DNA from: Tetrastigma voinierianum
Lineage: Eukaryota > Streptophyta > Magnoliopsida > Vitales > Vitaceae
Length of the DNA stretch: 64,000 bases
Direction of reading: 5' to 3'
Assembly: GCA_016808115.1 (NCBI GenBank)
Contig: JAEQBH010000132.1
Location: 248,001-312,000, forward strand
In this document: piece by piece, positions 1 through 12,045 of the stretch
Numbering within the stretch: the first letter of the stretch is position 1
Layout of the letters: each line of letters opens with the position of its first letter
The notes under the pieces: generated by a model
Seen by the model: the letters and a program-made list of their open reading frames with translations, nothing else
What the model was told of the DNA's origin: nothing
The model's database searches: none
Position numbers and translations under genes: made by a program

Positions 1-363
1 CCTGCAAAGAGGAGGTACTGGTAATTGATTTTTCTCGATACGATAACTTTATCTCGCATTTTCCCAACCATTGAACTTTCAATTTTCATCTTTACTGCCT
101 CGCGGCCATCATCTTTACCTCAAAATATGACTTCCTCTAGATCTTTCTCGGGAGCATTTCTTCCCAAACACCGTATGAGAACACCTCCACGATTGTCGAC
201 ATCGTCAAGAAAATTTCACTATTCATGAAATTTACTATTCAGTATGAATGTGGTAACTCTTATTAAAATAAATACAGCTCAAAATTATTCTTTTTTGATG
301 TGGAAGATCAGACAATGCTACAATCATAGAGCATACTTAAAATATCTTAGAGTCCTTACAACC

Positions 364-935
364 GTGCCCCGATACCAAATAGCTGTTAGGAAATAAATAC
401 ACTCCTATATAGTCGATGAGGAGGGAGCAAAAATAAATAAACTGCGACACACAAAATTTGACGTATTCTAAAGACAAACTTGTCTACTCCATGGCCGCAT
501 CTTCTGCACTATAAGTGAGAAAATATGCGCTTATTAATACTCTAAAGAAAATTGCTCTCAATTTTCTCTCACTCCACCTCTCCTCCTTCGCACTCTTCTC
601 TCTTCCTCACTTCTTCACTATGAATTAGAAGAATGCAAGAGATGTGTGGGATGATTTTCCTCCATACATAACATCTCTATTTATAGCAAAAAAGAGAGGG
701 ATGTAGCCAAAATTAGGCTACCTAACTTGGAGAAAAAAGGAGGGTTGGTTGCCAAACAACCTCCATTTTTGATAATTGAAGGCTCCATATTTGACAATAT
801 TTGGTTAAATAACCTCAAATAACCAACATCTTGTAAATACAATCCTCTCAATGTTCTTTCTTGAAAAAATAATTTAATTTGGACAAAAATGTCCTTTAAA
901 TTCAAATTTTTGTTTTTAAAAGTTCTTTTAATCAA
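364..935 (-). mobile_element. Copia-type 5' LTR and primer-binding site (edge of element)
   Basis: Read on the minus strand, an LTR end (CCTAACA, 390-384) is followed by a primer-binding-like site (TGGTATCGGGGC, about 377-366), close to the initiator-Met tRNA complement used by Copia elements. The LTR itself would occupy 384 to roughly 935, with the internal region running left out of the window. The outer LTR boundary is not clear: I found no matching TG terminus or target duplication. The sequence at 1-230 would then be leader or the start of gag, but I recognise no domain in it. Confidence 0.45.
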
Positions 936-2900
936 ATCACTATTTTCTTATATTTTGTTGTCAAATAAAAATCTTATAATTGTGTCAAAAAATGAAAATC
1001 TTATATTTAGTTGTCAAATAAAAAATCTCAAACAAAATGAAATATAAATAAAATTATTTAGAGTATAACTAAATTATACAATTTTTAGATTGATAAGTTA
1101 TAATAAATAAAATGTGTTTAAATCAACAAATAGAAATAATATATTGAATTTAATTCTATTTTTTATGTTTTTCATTTTTTCTTTATTTCTACTTTTCCCT
1201 TTATTTCCTTCCCCTTACATTTTATCCCTAAAGAAATATCTCATCATCTTCTTATATGAGACAGATGTATGGATTTCAATTTGGTTGGTTGGCACTTGCC
1301 ATTATAAAACTACCTGGTTCGCATCAGCACAAATAATTTTGAGAAAACTATATTATGTATCCATTTCAATTTATTTGAAAAATTATGATCAAAATACCTT
1401 AAATCAAAGGTAAGTTCCCTAATTTAAAAAATATTTGAATTAAAAGGTAAAATATTTGATAAAAAATCCAACAAACTTCAAGTAAGACCTTAGTAGACAT
1501 TGGACAAAGGTGCAAAAACATAGAGTTTTCGTAAAAGTACAACTAATACCTAATACTTTTTTGGACCAAAAAACCCAAGAGTTTGATTCCATAGCTGAAA
1601 TACCCCTTATCATAACCGACTTCGCCAAGTGGGCTAACGACTATGAATCCAGCCGTTAATTGCTGACACGACACTATGTTACCCATCCTCTTTCCTATCT
1701 CTTCTCTCGTCTCTTCTTTTTCTCCTTTCTAAGAATCTAACCCTCATCGAACCCCCCATCCATCCACCCTAGCCCTAGCCTTAGTCCCAACCCCAACACC
1801 CCATCCCCTTCACGCCCAAGCCATTTTTTTATTAATTTTTTTAATTAAACTTTTATTTTAATTTTTAAAATCTACTAAATAAAAATAAAAATTTACGTTC
1901 TTAAACATAAATAAATAATTCATTATTTTAAATTTACTAAATAAAAAATCAAATATTAATTTTAAAATATAAATACACTATTCATTGTTTAAAAATAAAT
2001 AAAAAATTGAGTGTCTTAAAAGTTTGATTTGCCATTGAAAGCTCTGAATTTTTCTCAAACTATCAATCTAATATCTCCCAAGATCTTTGCATGCACTTCA
2101 CTCCAAAAAGAATAAGCACATGTATTTTAATCTTAAAAAACCTGCCTATATGTGTTCCAACTATAACTCTTCCAAAAAGATAGAGTATAAGGGAAGAGAG
2201 TGGCAGATAAGAGAGCTGGTCCCATAGTGCCACATCAGCAACAAACCGCTAGATTCACAATCGTTAGCTCACTTGTTGAAGTGATTAAGATAAGAGATAT
2301 TTGAGCTACAAAATCAAACCCTTTGATTTTTTTTGCCCAAGAAAAAGCATAGGGTGTTAGCTATACTTTCGAGAGCACTCCGGGGCGATTTTGAAACTTC
2401 GACCAAGTTTTCCCAGTAATTTTCAAACCGTTGGGCCCGCCCAACAAACCGACTCGGCTTCAAACTGGTCTGGTCCAACTTTGACCAAACCAAATTACAA
2501 GACCCATTTCCTTGATTGAATCTGAAGGTCGCCCCCTTCCTCTCAGCTTCCAGGAGCATCGTAGGAAAGGAAACACATCCAGAGATCATTCTCCCTTCCT
2601 CCAACCTTACAAATAAAGGATCACCAAACAAACCCCAAACTCCACCACCACCACACCCGCCCAAGAAAATCCGAGAAAAAGACAGAAAGGAGTTCGAAGA
2701 AGATATCATGACCATATTCCAAGTGTATGATATGAGAGAAAAGGTGATAAAAAGTGAAGGAGCAGGGGCTCTGTCTCCTGCTGCGGAGGTTTCATATTAT
2801 TGCAATGCTTCTTGACTGCAACTTACGTGTTTTAAATCCTATCTCCCACAAAACCAAGATCTAAGTCTTTCTTGCCCAACTGCTCCCATCCCCTAATCGT
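936..2900. other. AT-rich intergenic stretch, no recognised gene
   Basis: The stretch is AT-rich up to about 2300 and more balanced around 2350-2800. Two overlapping open frames of about 100-130 codons on opposite strands (2314-2715 minus, 2516-2815 plus) have Pro-rich or low-complexity translations, such as TPPPPHPPKKIREKDRKEF. They show no domain, promoter or splice context that I recognise. A first exon of an unknown gene at 2516-2815 cannot be excluded. Confidence 0.4.
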
Positions 2901-2910
2901 CAAACGCTGA

Positions 2911-2945
2911 TTTCTTTTCTTTTCTTTTCTTTTCTTTTCTTTTTT
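2911..2945. repeat. (TTTTC)n microsatellite
   Basis: About six to seven tandem copies of TTTTC run into a short T run. This is a simple sequence repeat with no coding meaning. Confidence 0.9.
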
Positions 2946-3012
2946 GAGGGGTCTTTTTTGCTTTATTATATCATAATTAATTAAAGCCCTATGAATTATG
3001 AAGTCAGAGAGT

Positions 3013-3033
3013 AATATATATATATATATATAT
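3013..3033. repeat. (TA)n microsatellite
   Basis: A perfect TA dinucleotide run of about ten units. Confidence 0.9.
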
Positions 3034-3546
3034 GAGTTTGTAACCATAAAATTTGGAAGTGGTGTTTAGCATATGTATTTGGGGAATGATTTGGAGCGAT
3101 TTTTTTGGATGTAATATGGACGAATGATTTGGTTTGGTTTAAAGAGGAAAACCAGAATTTGGCAATATGTTTGTTTGGTGGTATGACTTATTGATGCTTT
3201 TTTTAGTTATCTTTCAAACAGTGTTATAATTTAAAAACAGAGGAATGAGGGTAAATTTGATTTTTTTTAAAAGTAAAAATAAAAATAAAAAATGTGTAAA
3301 ATTAAAAAAAGTAGACCAAGAGTCCAAGACCCGGACTGCGGAAAAAGAATTTTTGGGGAGGGCAGCAGGGCATGTTTCAATAAAGTGGAATTTCACATAT
3401 GAAATTCCAAATGCGAAATGATTTTTCTAATAAAACATTCTACTATATGCTATTGTCATGCAATTGTGATAACATGCAAAGGGCATAGATTTTCTAATCA
3501 TTACCCAAAATAATTCTACAAAATACAGAAAAAAACGAAAGGCCAA

Positions 3547-3765
3547 GAGCTTGTTTGATTCTTGTTCTTGAGAACATTTTTCTGAAAGCACAACACGATT
3601 TTGGTATTCTTTAAAAACTGTTCTTATTATCCAAAATTAGCGTCGCTAGTTTAACCCACGTTATTCAAAACAAAAAAACTGCGAATAAACGCGTTTCTAT
3701 TTTCCGTTTCCTTGCTGGTAATTGTAAAACTCGGTTTAAAAAATATGAACCAAACAAACCCCAAG
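3547..3765. mobile_element. MITE-like element (hAT-type ends suspected)
   Basis: The left end reads AGAGCTTGTTTGATTC. The right end reads GAACCAAACAAACCCCAAGC, whose reverse complement resembles the left end. Between them are internal matches to the ends of the element at 31685-32300 (runs around 'ttctcaaaa' and 'gaacaa'). Terminal GTTTGG-type motifs are common in plant hAT-derived MITEs. I could not show an 8-bp target duplication. Confidence 0.35.
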
Positions 3766-5759
3766 CCTCTTATTCCCAAACTCTGTATCATGCATATTTA
3801 ATAAACTACACAACAATTAATATATATACAATTTATTGTCACCCTCTAAGTTTTTCTTCTTCCCCTTCTCCTCTTCCTTTCTAACCCTAAACTATAAACA
3901 ATTTCATCCACAAAATTGAAGCATGCCTCAGACCAAGATCTCTTCAACATCAAAAACAAACAGTGGCCTTAAAATACCCACTGCAAATCCCAACCCAACA
4001 CTCAAATAAAGCCAATCATCAAAGAAGCCATTGTCATCTTCATCCTTAACATCATTATCATTTTGCCTTCCTGAATTATCTTGAACACATTTTATCACCA
4101 GAGGAGCTCCACAAAGACCAGGATTTCCATGAAAAACAGCTCCATCAAACGTTGTCATCTGTCCTGTAAAAGGTATCATACCTGAAAAATTGTTGTTTGA
4201 AAGATTCAAATAGCCCAAAAACGTCAGTGAAGACATGGTCCGGGGAAGAACACCAGAGAGCCTGTTATTCGAGAGATCCAGAGAAGATAAGCTAGCTTAA
4301 CCTCGAAATGTTTTCAGGAATTGAGCCAGATGCAGTTTTCGACAAGTTCAGAATCACCAAACCATGCAAGTTTGTTAATTCTTTTGGAAAATCTCCACTC
4401 AATTTGTTGTTGGATAGATCTATACTGATAACCAAAGAAAGAGTGGTGGTATATCTCAGAATCAAGCTTTTTGTACTAACATCCAACCTTTCTTGATAGT
4501 AGTATCCTTCATTATATCCATGAAACAAGACATGGTTGATGTTTTGTTCTTGAACCATGCCCTTGAGATCACCCAATGCAGGTGGAATGCTACCAGTGAG
4601 ACAGTTTCCGGCCAAGTCAAGAACATGTAATGAGCTTAAATTTGAAAGCTGAGCAGGAATTCCTCCGGTGAATGCATTAGACCTCAAGCTGAGAATACTC
4701 AGTTGCATGAATGTAGCTCCAATCCATTCTGGAATTTTCCCCGGAAAAGTTGCTGTAGCTGAGATCAAGAGTTCCCAATTTTGTCAAATTTTGTAAAGAC
4801 AAGGGAAACCCTCCTGAAATCTTGTTGTTGTGATTCAGGTGCAGTGGTTTGAGCCGCCATAACCGATCAAAATTCTCCGGTATGGCCCCAGACAAACTGT
4901 TACTCCCAAGGTCTAGAACAAGCAGGTCAGTGCAGTTACTAATGGTGGAAGGAATGCTTCCAGTCAGATTATTCTTCGAAAAATCAATCACTTCCAGACC
5001 CTTCAGTAGGCCAATGGAATCCGGAATGCTTCCTGTAATTCGATTCCCCGAAAGCGAAATGAAATACAAGTTTATCATGGATTCCCCAATGTTGGAAGGA
5101 ATGGGGCCTGTAATTTGATTATCAGAAAGGGTAAGGGAAGTCAAGGAAGACATGGATTTGCCTCCTGTCACCGGAATATGCCCGGAAAAATTATTATGCG
5201 AGAGATCAAGTATACCAACATTGAAAACCAAAAGAGGAATATGACCTTCAAGATGATTGTACCTGAAATTAACATACAGAACGCCAGAAAATGTTAACAC
5301 ATCTGGTAACCGGCCGAGCAGCTGGTTGTGGGAGAGCGTAAGATCTAACAGATCAAAAGTTATATTCCAGAACCAGTCTGGAATATAGCTTGAAATGCTG
5401 GCATTGGTGAGATCGAAATTCCCTAGATTCTTTTGAGATTGAAGCCAAGATGGAAATGCAGGGCCGACATGGCATGATGCCATGTTCAGAAAACTCACCT
5501 AGAATGGAGGAACCCAGTTCGGACTGACATTCAATCAGAAAGAATTGAAGTTTGGTGTTCAGCCTCCACCAGCTTTGAGGGCTTTGAAAATGTTTTTCAG
5601 TGAGGCTTCCAATCAAACAGTTGGCAGACACATCCAAGGTTTGCAGTCTCAGGAGTTGTCCAATGCTGCTCTCGAGACCCATTGCTTAATGGACGCTTTT
5701 TTCAACCGGATCATTCAGCCAGATCAGCTGCCTGGGCTTCGGGATAAAGACTGCTGCTA

Positions 5760-6405
5760 CTAGGTCAGCTCGCCGGGCTCCGATGTGGCAATCGCTTGTT
5801 TGCAATCTCTGAATATGGCCCTCCTCTACAAAGACAAGAAAAAGAAAGGGTCGGCGGAGGGATTCGCCCGTAGCCGCTCCGATGCCTAAGCCGGCCTTTC
5901 GGTATAAAAATTAATCGGCTTAGAGGGCTAATGTATCATGGAGGTTTGCCACCTTCATAGATGGGGACTTGTATTTATGGGGTGATATGTTTTCCCGCCA
6001 CAAAGGAATAGGATTCTTTCCCTCATCAACGGGTATTGCTTGCCTTTATCAAAAGATTGGATCGACATATGCAGCAAAAAGATACATATGGTAAGAAAAT
6101 ATTTGGAATAATCTTCCTTCCTGACGTGGGATCCCATTGATCCGGCAGATTAATTAAGAGATTTGACTTATCTTATTTCTACGTGAGATTTAGCTCGATT
6201 CGGGGCCGATACGATTATCGTGATTATTCATTTTCCGCATTGAAAGGATTTAGTCTGATTACGGCCGCGCTCTCCCATATCCCGCGGACATCCTCGGGGA
6301 TAAGCTGACCGGGCTCGCTTTTGATCGGGCGCTTGACCCAGCGCTTTATCACCGGCCTCTTCCTCATTCCGCGAGTGGGCTGAGTCTTATTTTTCAAAAC
6401 CCTAT
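5760..6405 (+). mobile_element. Gypsy-type LTR inserted in RLP-A exon 2
   Basis: This block is GC-richer than its surroundings and splits the LRR reading of RLP-A: LRR-coding minus-strand sequence resumes at about 6410-6711. It contains the phrase GGATTCGCCCGTAGCCGCTC followed by CGATGCCTAAG, familiar from plant Gypsy LTRs, and a TATA-like TGTATTTATGGGG at about 5970. The promoter order suggests plus orientation. There is no second LTR, primer-binding site or coding region, so it is a solo LTR or a fragment. Edges are approximate to about 30 bases, and no target duplication is clear. Confidence 0.6.
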
Positions 6406-8036
6406 CAAAGCTATTCTAAAGTGTGAGAAACTCTTTGGTGTTTTACCATTGAAGAAGGGATGACCTTTCAAGATTGCTTATGATAAATCGAGTTTGACTG
6501 AGATTTTTTCAGGCTGTCCAACCAGTTTAAAATTTCCAGTTGGCTGATTGTTATTCCAAGTGTAATTCTATCAGATAAGGCAAAGGGTTTCTTCCAGAAT
6601 CAGCTTGGTGGTCCTTTAATGGTTTGCAAAATTTCCTAACCCAAGTGGTTAGGAGCTCAAATCCAGAGATATCTCAAGTGGCAAAGGTTTTCAATGGAGC
6701 TTGGAATTGAACTTAAGTGAGGAGCGTGTTAAAAATTAATAAATATAGATTAAAATATGTAGTGAACAAATAGTGTAATAAAATGGAATAAGAAAATAAA
6801 TTATTCATGAATAATTATTATTTAAAGAATTTTTTAAATTAATATTTAAATTGTGATATTAAATAATTTTACCACATTGTATTTAACAAATTAGGCCTCA
6901 TGAGCTAGAGCTAGCACAAGGTTGTTCTCGATAGCCAGCCCATTTTAAATATAATTTTAAGTACAAATATTATAAAATTTGGGCCGCTAAATAAAATAGA
7001 TCAACTCGCTGCACTCAGCTTTCACGCGTTTACTGCCAGGCTTCATAAATTCTGACGGTCCGAAATCTTATTTAATTTTAACTAAAATAACTTAATAATT
7101 ATGATTTAAAGGATTTCATATATAAAATTTGATATTTGAGTCAAATATCTGTTTTTGTAGCATAGGGTTTTAAAAATAATAATTATTATAATATATGATT
7201 AATGTATTAAATTTTGTTGTTTTAACTATTTAATTTTCAAATTTTAAATGTATATTTTAAATATAATTTATGTGATAATTTAATATTTAAACAATCTTGT
7301 ATGAAAAATTATGGAATGCATTTGAATTAAATAAATTATGCTTATTAAATGGAATATATTTTTATTTATCTGATTAATCATATTTTAAATAATTATATTT
7401 TTTTTATTTATCCTTTAAATTTTATTCAATTATATATGTTTTTTTTATAAAAATGAAGTTGTACTAGTTTATAAATTAAATTAAATTTAATAACTAAATT
7501 ATCAATATATTTTAAATAGTTTTATTACTAAACTAGTGTTATTTTAAAAATAATTAACAAAAATTATACAATTATTTATTTCTTAATATGATTATATCTT
7601 CTATCACGATAGATTTTCTAAACAAATAGGACATTTCATTATTATATGGTTGAGATGCATTTTTGGAAAAAATATTTTTTATTTCAAATAGAAATGAAAT
7701 TTTTGTTGTTAACATAAAATTTTAATTAATAGATGATGATAACTCAATCATCATCGAAGATGTACATACTTTTATTGTGAAATCATATGTTATTATTGAA
7801 TATAATGAGGATGAGGATAAATATTAGAGGCATATGAGGTTTCATTTGAAATTTTGAAGTTTGTTTTTTTTCTTCAGATATGTTATTAAGTTATTATTTT
7901 ATTATTTTGTTTATTATTTAGCTAGTTAGTTTGGTACTTTGGTTATAATAGTGCTCTAACATGATTGATTTATTTTAGTTTGTTTATTATTATTTTATTG
8001 TTGAGACTCAATCATTTTATATATTAATTATTATTA

Positions 8037-8080
8037 GAGATATATATATACATATATATACACACATATATATATATTAT
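8037..8080. repeat. (TA)n/(CA)n compound microsatellite
   Basis: Alternating TA runs interrupted by CACACA, inside the RLP-A intron. Confidence 0.85.
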
Positions 8081-8734
8081 TTGAAGAATGATGAAGTTGT
8101 AAAGTTAATTTTTTCAGTATTTTTTTAAGGTTTGGGTCTATAAGAACCCGCTTTCTTTGGCTCGCGAATCTCATGGGTCACTTGAAATTAGCCTTCCAAC
8201 AATTCGATCAACAATTTAACTGCTTAACCTGGTCATTTAATTGACGTCTTGAATGGTACGCCTTTTACCAACTCTAGTCAGGCCATGGAGCCTAAGGCTT
8301 AGCCAGGGGCCATAGGCTTTTTGGAGATGCTTATTGGTCTATGGTTGCTTTGGCTGAGACTTATGGTCATATAACATAAAATAAAATCATTTAAATGTAT
8401 TGTAATCACTCAAATTCAAACATTTTAAAGAACTTAATTTTATCAATAGATTTCTAATTTGATCAATATAATCCATGTAAGAGAATCATAATAAATATAA
8501 ATTGCTAATTATGAACCATTATTTGTTGACAAAAGGAAAATAAATCTCCCTTTAAGAATTGTAATTCGAAATAGAATTATTGTATAGATAGAAATTTGTT
8601 TTTAATAAGTAAAAAATACAATTATTATTTAGTATTCTATACTAATAAAAAAAATGTAATTATTTAGGATTTTGTACTAATACAAATTCAATCAAAGCTA
8701 ACTTATATAATCATTAACTACATTTAACTGTCAA

Positions 8735-8880
8735 TAAAACCTAACTCAAGTGATTAAGAGCTTAGACTAACATGAGGAGGGAAGGGATTAGTGTTCGAGT
8801 CCCATCGAGGACAAATTTGTGAAGAACATAATAAAATATTATAATGTAATGAAAAGTGGATAGATGTAAAAAAAACTAGA
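8735..8880 (+). mobile_element. tRNA-derived SINE-like element
   Basis: A box-A-like string (CTCAAGTGATTAAGAGC, about 8743-8762) is followed about 40 bases later by a box-B-like string (GTTCGAGTCCC, about 8793-8803). The tail is A-rich and ends near AAAAAAAC. This spacing and order fit a plant tRNA-derived SINE. No target duplication was confirmed. A decayed tRNA pseudogene is the alternative. Confidence 0.45.
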
Positions 8881-8943
8881 TTTAGCTACATATAAGCAAA
8901 TTAATAAGTAAAATCAAATTTTCTACATATGGAAGAAACTTAC

Positions 8944-9897
8944 CATGAAAGTTATTTCCACCTAAATTAAGAACTTTTATCTTTCTCGAACTCTTCCTCA
9001 ATAGTTGAAAAACACTACCTCTAATATTTCCATTCCCATATAGATCCAAATACTCCAAATTTGGTAGCTCACCAAAACCAAGTGGAAGCCTTCCATATAA
9101 TGTGTTAACTTATATCAACATAAACAAGGCTACTAACATTTACAAGCCATTTAGGAAACTTGGAATTGAAGTTGTTTGCACCAAGAGTTATAACAACAAG
9201 TGAAGTAAAATTAAGAAATCTTGGTGTTGGGATTGAGCCCAAAAGGCTACAATTGGCTAGATACAATTCACTTAAAAATGGATGCTTGTTTAATATCTCA
9301 ATCCATTGAGGTGCTATAGATGAGAGGTTCACAAAATTCATTTCAAGATGTTTCAAGGAAACAAGACCGGTCATCCATTCAATATTGTCAATAGATAAAT
9401 CGTTAGAAGAAATATTGAGATATTGCAAGTTGGAAAGAATTCCTAAGTTTGAAGAAATTGCACCAATAAAGCCAGCATACGATAGGTCGAGATATTGTAA
9501 ATAGTTTAATGACCCAAAGAATGGAGGAATTGGGATGTCCCCAAATGAGTTAAGACTCAAATCTAGATGTTTCAAGGACTTGAGTTTTGCCAATGATGGT
9601 CTGATTAATTTCCCCGCTCAAGTTCATAGAGCTCCAATCCTTGTATGCATTATCCTGAGAATAAGGGTTGTGAAGATCAATTGAGATAACAACTTTCATG
9701 TCATTTTCTCAAGTAATTCCATGCCAATGACAATAATTGCTTCCTTTCCATGATGAAAGTCAATTATCAAGACCGTGTTTGAAATCAATAAGAGCTTATT
9801 GATCAGATGATAGGTCATTATCAATATGACTATCACTATCACAAGCCATTAAATAGAGAATGACCAAAATGAAACATATAATCAAATTTCTTTCCAT
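8944..9897 (-). other. RLP-A coding exon 1
   Basis: Signal peptide, LRR N-cap and about nine LRRs. The middle frame (9593-9105) is open for 162 codons and reads, for example, LKSLKHLDLSLNSFGDIPIP. It ends at a splice donor (CATG|GTAAGT, exon edge 8944) in phase with a split Gly codon, as in RLP-C. The N-cap has lost a Cys codon to TGA at 9709-9711. Confidence 0.85.
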
Positions 9898-9922
9898 GAC
9901 AATACTCAATAAGAGAGAGCAC

Positions 9923-10280
9923 CTGTAAAATTTAAAATTTCAACATATAATGAATATTTTCCTTGAATTGAATATAAATTTTAATTATAAACATAAAAAT
10001 GAGAAAAATTGACAAAATTATAAGAGACTACCATATTATCAACACAAATACCCCATTCAAACGATACATTTAACAAATGAATGCCACCCAATACCGATCC
10101 AAAAAAATAATAACAATGACCCACAAGCATAGCAAAGTTCGATGTACTAAGAAGAACAAGTTAATTAGAATCATCTTAAAGATCATTCAAAACGAAAATA
10201 AATAGCAAGAGAGTTTGAATCATTGGACAGAAAAGCATATGAGCAATAATTTATCAATATCAGTGGAGAAACAATCTTAC
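9923..10280 (-). other. RLP-A 5'-UTR intron
   Basis: Minus-strand donor ATGTCAG|GTAAGATTG (exon edge 10281) and acceptor TTTTACAG|GTGCTC (exon resumes at 9922), 25 bases before the ATG. The position and the GTAAGAT donor match the leader introns of RLP-B and RLP-C, which supports the gene model. Confidence 0.75.
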
Positions 10281-10439
10281 CTGACATCTCTTCCTTGTTC
10301 CTTCTTTGTTTGATTCAAGAGAAATATATTGAAGATGATGATCCACAGTGAAAGCCATGACTACTCAACTTTTCATTGTTTCTTAATATCGGTATAGTAC
10401 TATATTAGTCACCGATGACAATGACAACCCACTTTCCCT

Positions 10440-10470
10440 TTTTTAAGTCAAGTTATATATAGCACTATAT
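10440..10470 (-). promoter_or_regulatory. RLP-A TATA box region
   Basis: On the minus strand a TATATATAAC-type box lies about 175 bases before the end of the leader exon. Two overlapping TATA-like runs are present, so the exact box is uncertain. Confidence 0.45.
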
Positions 10471-10514
10471 ATGTGAGTTAGTTCCACTTTAGATTTAAAT
10501 TTAAATAATTGAAT

Positions 10515-10990
10515 AGAAAATGACAAGAGCCACTACCTTGACATGCATAAAAGTGTCTTGATGAAATATAAGACCAGTATGCTAGATATGATCAAGCCAG
10601 TCAACAGTGGAAGCTCTCCAACATCCTCTAAACGTGCGTGTTGAAGTATGTTGCTTATATTTGAGGGAAACATATGTACGAAGAAAATGGCTGGAGCTCA
10701 ATGAGGCGAATCCATGATATGGTAAAGGGTATAGATATTTTTATAATTTTTTCATATTTAGGGTTATTATAGATACCCTCTTATGTAGTTTTATTGGTGA
10801 CAGTGAAAGTTTCAACTGCCATTCTCATAGATATAGGCACATTGTCGAATCACATAAATCTGTGTGTTTATTCTCCTTCTCGTTTTTGTCTCTAATTTTA
10901 TTACTATTTTTCATATGATGAAATTACAAATAAATGCAATGTTTAAACAATGGTTTAACCATTTTTACATTATATTTGATTACACAACAT
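10515..10990 (+). repeat. LTR-like direct repeat, copy 1
   Basis: About 475 bases, roughly 85% similar by eye to 11604-12045. Both start near AAATGACAAGAGCCACTACC and contain 'aaagggtatag', 'agggttatta' and a late 'ataggcacattgtcgaatcac' element. The last resembles the U5 region of plant Copia LTRs (GTAGGCACATTGCCGAACCAC type). The two copies lie in the same orientation, 0.6 kb apart. Confidence 0.6.
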
Positions 10991-11027
10991 CTTAAAAAAT
11001 AGCTACAGTTAAGAAGAATTAAATATT

Positions 11028-11030
<3 letters not shown>

Positions 11031-11062
<32 letters not shown>
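11031..11062. repeat. (TA)n microsatellite
   Basis: About 15 TA units directly left of the TRIM-family LTR fragment. Confidence 0.9.
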
Positions 11063-11066
<4 letters not shown>

Positions 11067-11138
11067 CTCCGTCACTAAAACAAGTGGAATTAAATAACAC
11101 TTAACATGACTACTAACTTAAGCGCTTTGTAGGGTCAA

Positions 11139-11589
11139 TTATGCCTACATCATAAAGAAAAAGAAATCATCATAAAATGCACGAGAGGTTTTAACGTGGT
11201 TTGGCCAATTATGCCTACATCCACGGATTTCCAGATAACATTTTCACCATTCTCAAAAAATACAGAGTATGATCGGAGTATCAAAGTATTGCGAATCTTA
11301 ATTAGAAAACTGGCAAAACTCACAAAACCCTAGGATGCTCACAATACCCAGAAACTACCTCACAAAATTCTCAAACCTTAAAACCCTTACATTTGTGCAC
11401 ACACCGAATCTCTCTCATAACTTTTTCCTTTCGTGACTCGGAATATTTATAGGGATAGTCCTAAAAGCTTTCCTTATTCTTTAAGGAAACCTAATATTAC
11501 AATAATATAACAAATTGAAATTATCTTATAAACTATTATTTACAAAAAAGGAATTAATAATAAATAGAAATTTGAGACATATTCTAACA
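11139..11589 (-). mobile_element. Solo LTR of the TRIM family, minus strand
   Basis: The right edge on the plus strand is ATTCTAACA (11581-11589), the reverse complement of the TRIM LTR start TGTTAGAAT found at 28004. Reverse-complement matches run through CCTAGGATGCTCA, the 'gcacacaccgaatctctctc' stretch and GGCCAATTATGCCTACATC. The left end is irregular: 'caattatgcctacatc' occurs twice (near 11138 and 11207), suggesting a small internal duplication or template switch. It lies about 0.7 kb upstream of RLP-A in the same orientation as that gene. Confidence 0.7.
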
Positions 11590-11603
11590 ATTTTAATAAC
11601 TAA

Positions 11604-12045
11604 ATAGAAAATGACAAGAGCCACTACCTTGACATGCATCAAAGTGTCTTGATGAAATGTAAGACCAATATGCTAGATATGATAAAGCCAATCAACATTG
11701 GAAGCTCTACAACATCCTCTAAATGTGCATGTTGAAGTATGTGGATCATATTTGAGGGAAACATAAGTACGAAGAAAATGGAGCTTGATGGGGTGAATCC
11801 ACGATATGGTAAAGGGTATAGGGATATTTTTGTAATTTTTAGGGTTATTATATATACTCTCTTATGTAGTCCTATTGGGTGATAGTGAAAGTTTCAACCC
11901 CCGTTCTCATGAATGTAGGCACATTATCAAATAACGTATATTTGTGTGTTTATTCTCTATGGTTTAATTTATCACTATTTTCTATACAATCACACATGTT
12001 TAAACTATAGTTTAACTATTTACATTATATTTGACCCCAACAAAC
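11604..12045 (+). repeat. LTR-like direct repeat, copy 2
   Basis: Second copy of 10515-10990, directly right of the TRIM solo LTR. The pair could be the two LTRs of an element whose interior was lost and then hit by the TRIM, or a local duplication. No internal retrotransposon domains are visible between them. Confidence 0.6.

Larger units (their letters stand above)
6712..8943 (-). other. RLP-A second intron, expanded and AT-rich
   Basis: The interval from the donor GTAAGT at 8943 to an acceptor-like AG at 6713-6712 is about 2.2 kb. RLP-C has 112 bp at the same position and RLP-B 1224 bp. It is very AT-rich, holds no ORF of interest, and contains a (TA)n-type run at 8037-8080 and a SINE-like repeat at 8735-8880. 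The acceptor lacks the G expected to complete the split Gly codon, so splicing or frame may be damaged here. Confidence 0.7.
3846..9897 (-). pseudogene. RLP-A: EIX-like LRR receptor-like protein, pseudogene
   Basis: Cell-surface LRR immune receptor of the EIX/Cf type, without a kinase. Exon 1 (9897-8944) encodes a signal peptide starting MERNLIICFILVILYLMAC, a degenerate LRR N-cap and the first repeats. Exon 2 (about 6711-3846) encodes the remaining LRRs, the island, the C-cap (GNPGLCGAPL), an acidic stretch, a membrane helix (WLYLSVGLGFAVGIL) and a basic tail ending at the TAG at 3846. Lesions seen: stops at 9796-9798, 9760-9762, 9709-9711 and 5499-5501; frameshifts near 9595, 9110, 5530, 4745, 4290 and 3955; and an LTR insertion at about 5760-6405. 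The start is chosen because the signal peptide follows directly on the 5'-UTR intron acceptor at 9923. The pairing of the two exons rests on the exon layout shared with RLP-B and RLP-C. Loss of function is inferred; the ligand is unknown. Confidence 0.88.

Noticed and set aside
2314..2815. Opposed ORFs of 133 and 99 codons, possible first exon
   Set aside because: There is no recognisable domain and no promoter or splice evidence. Pro-rich and low-complexity content suggests chance.
6640..6670. Second SINE box A (AAGTGGTTAGGAGC)
   Set aside because: The string lies inside RLP-A exon 2, and on the minus strand it continues the LRR coding text. There is no box B or tail.
8743..8803. Possible functional tRNA gene
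   Set aside because: Box A- and B-like strings are present, but no cloverleaf with paired acceptor ends is seen. A SINE fits better.
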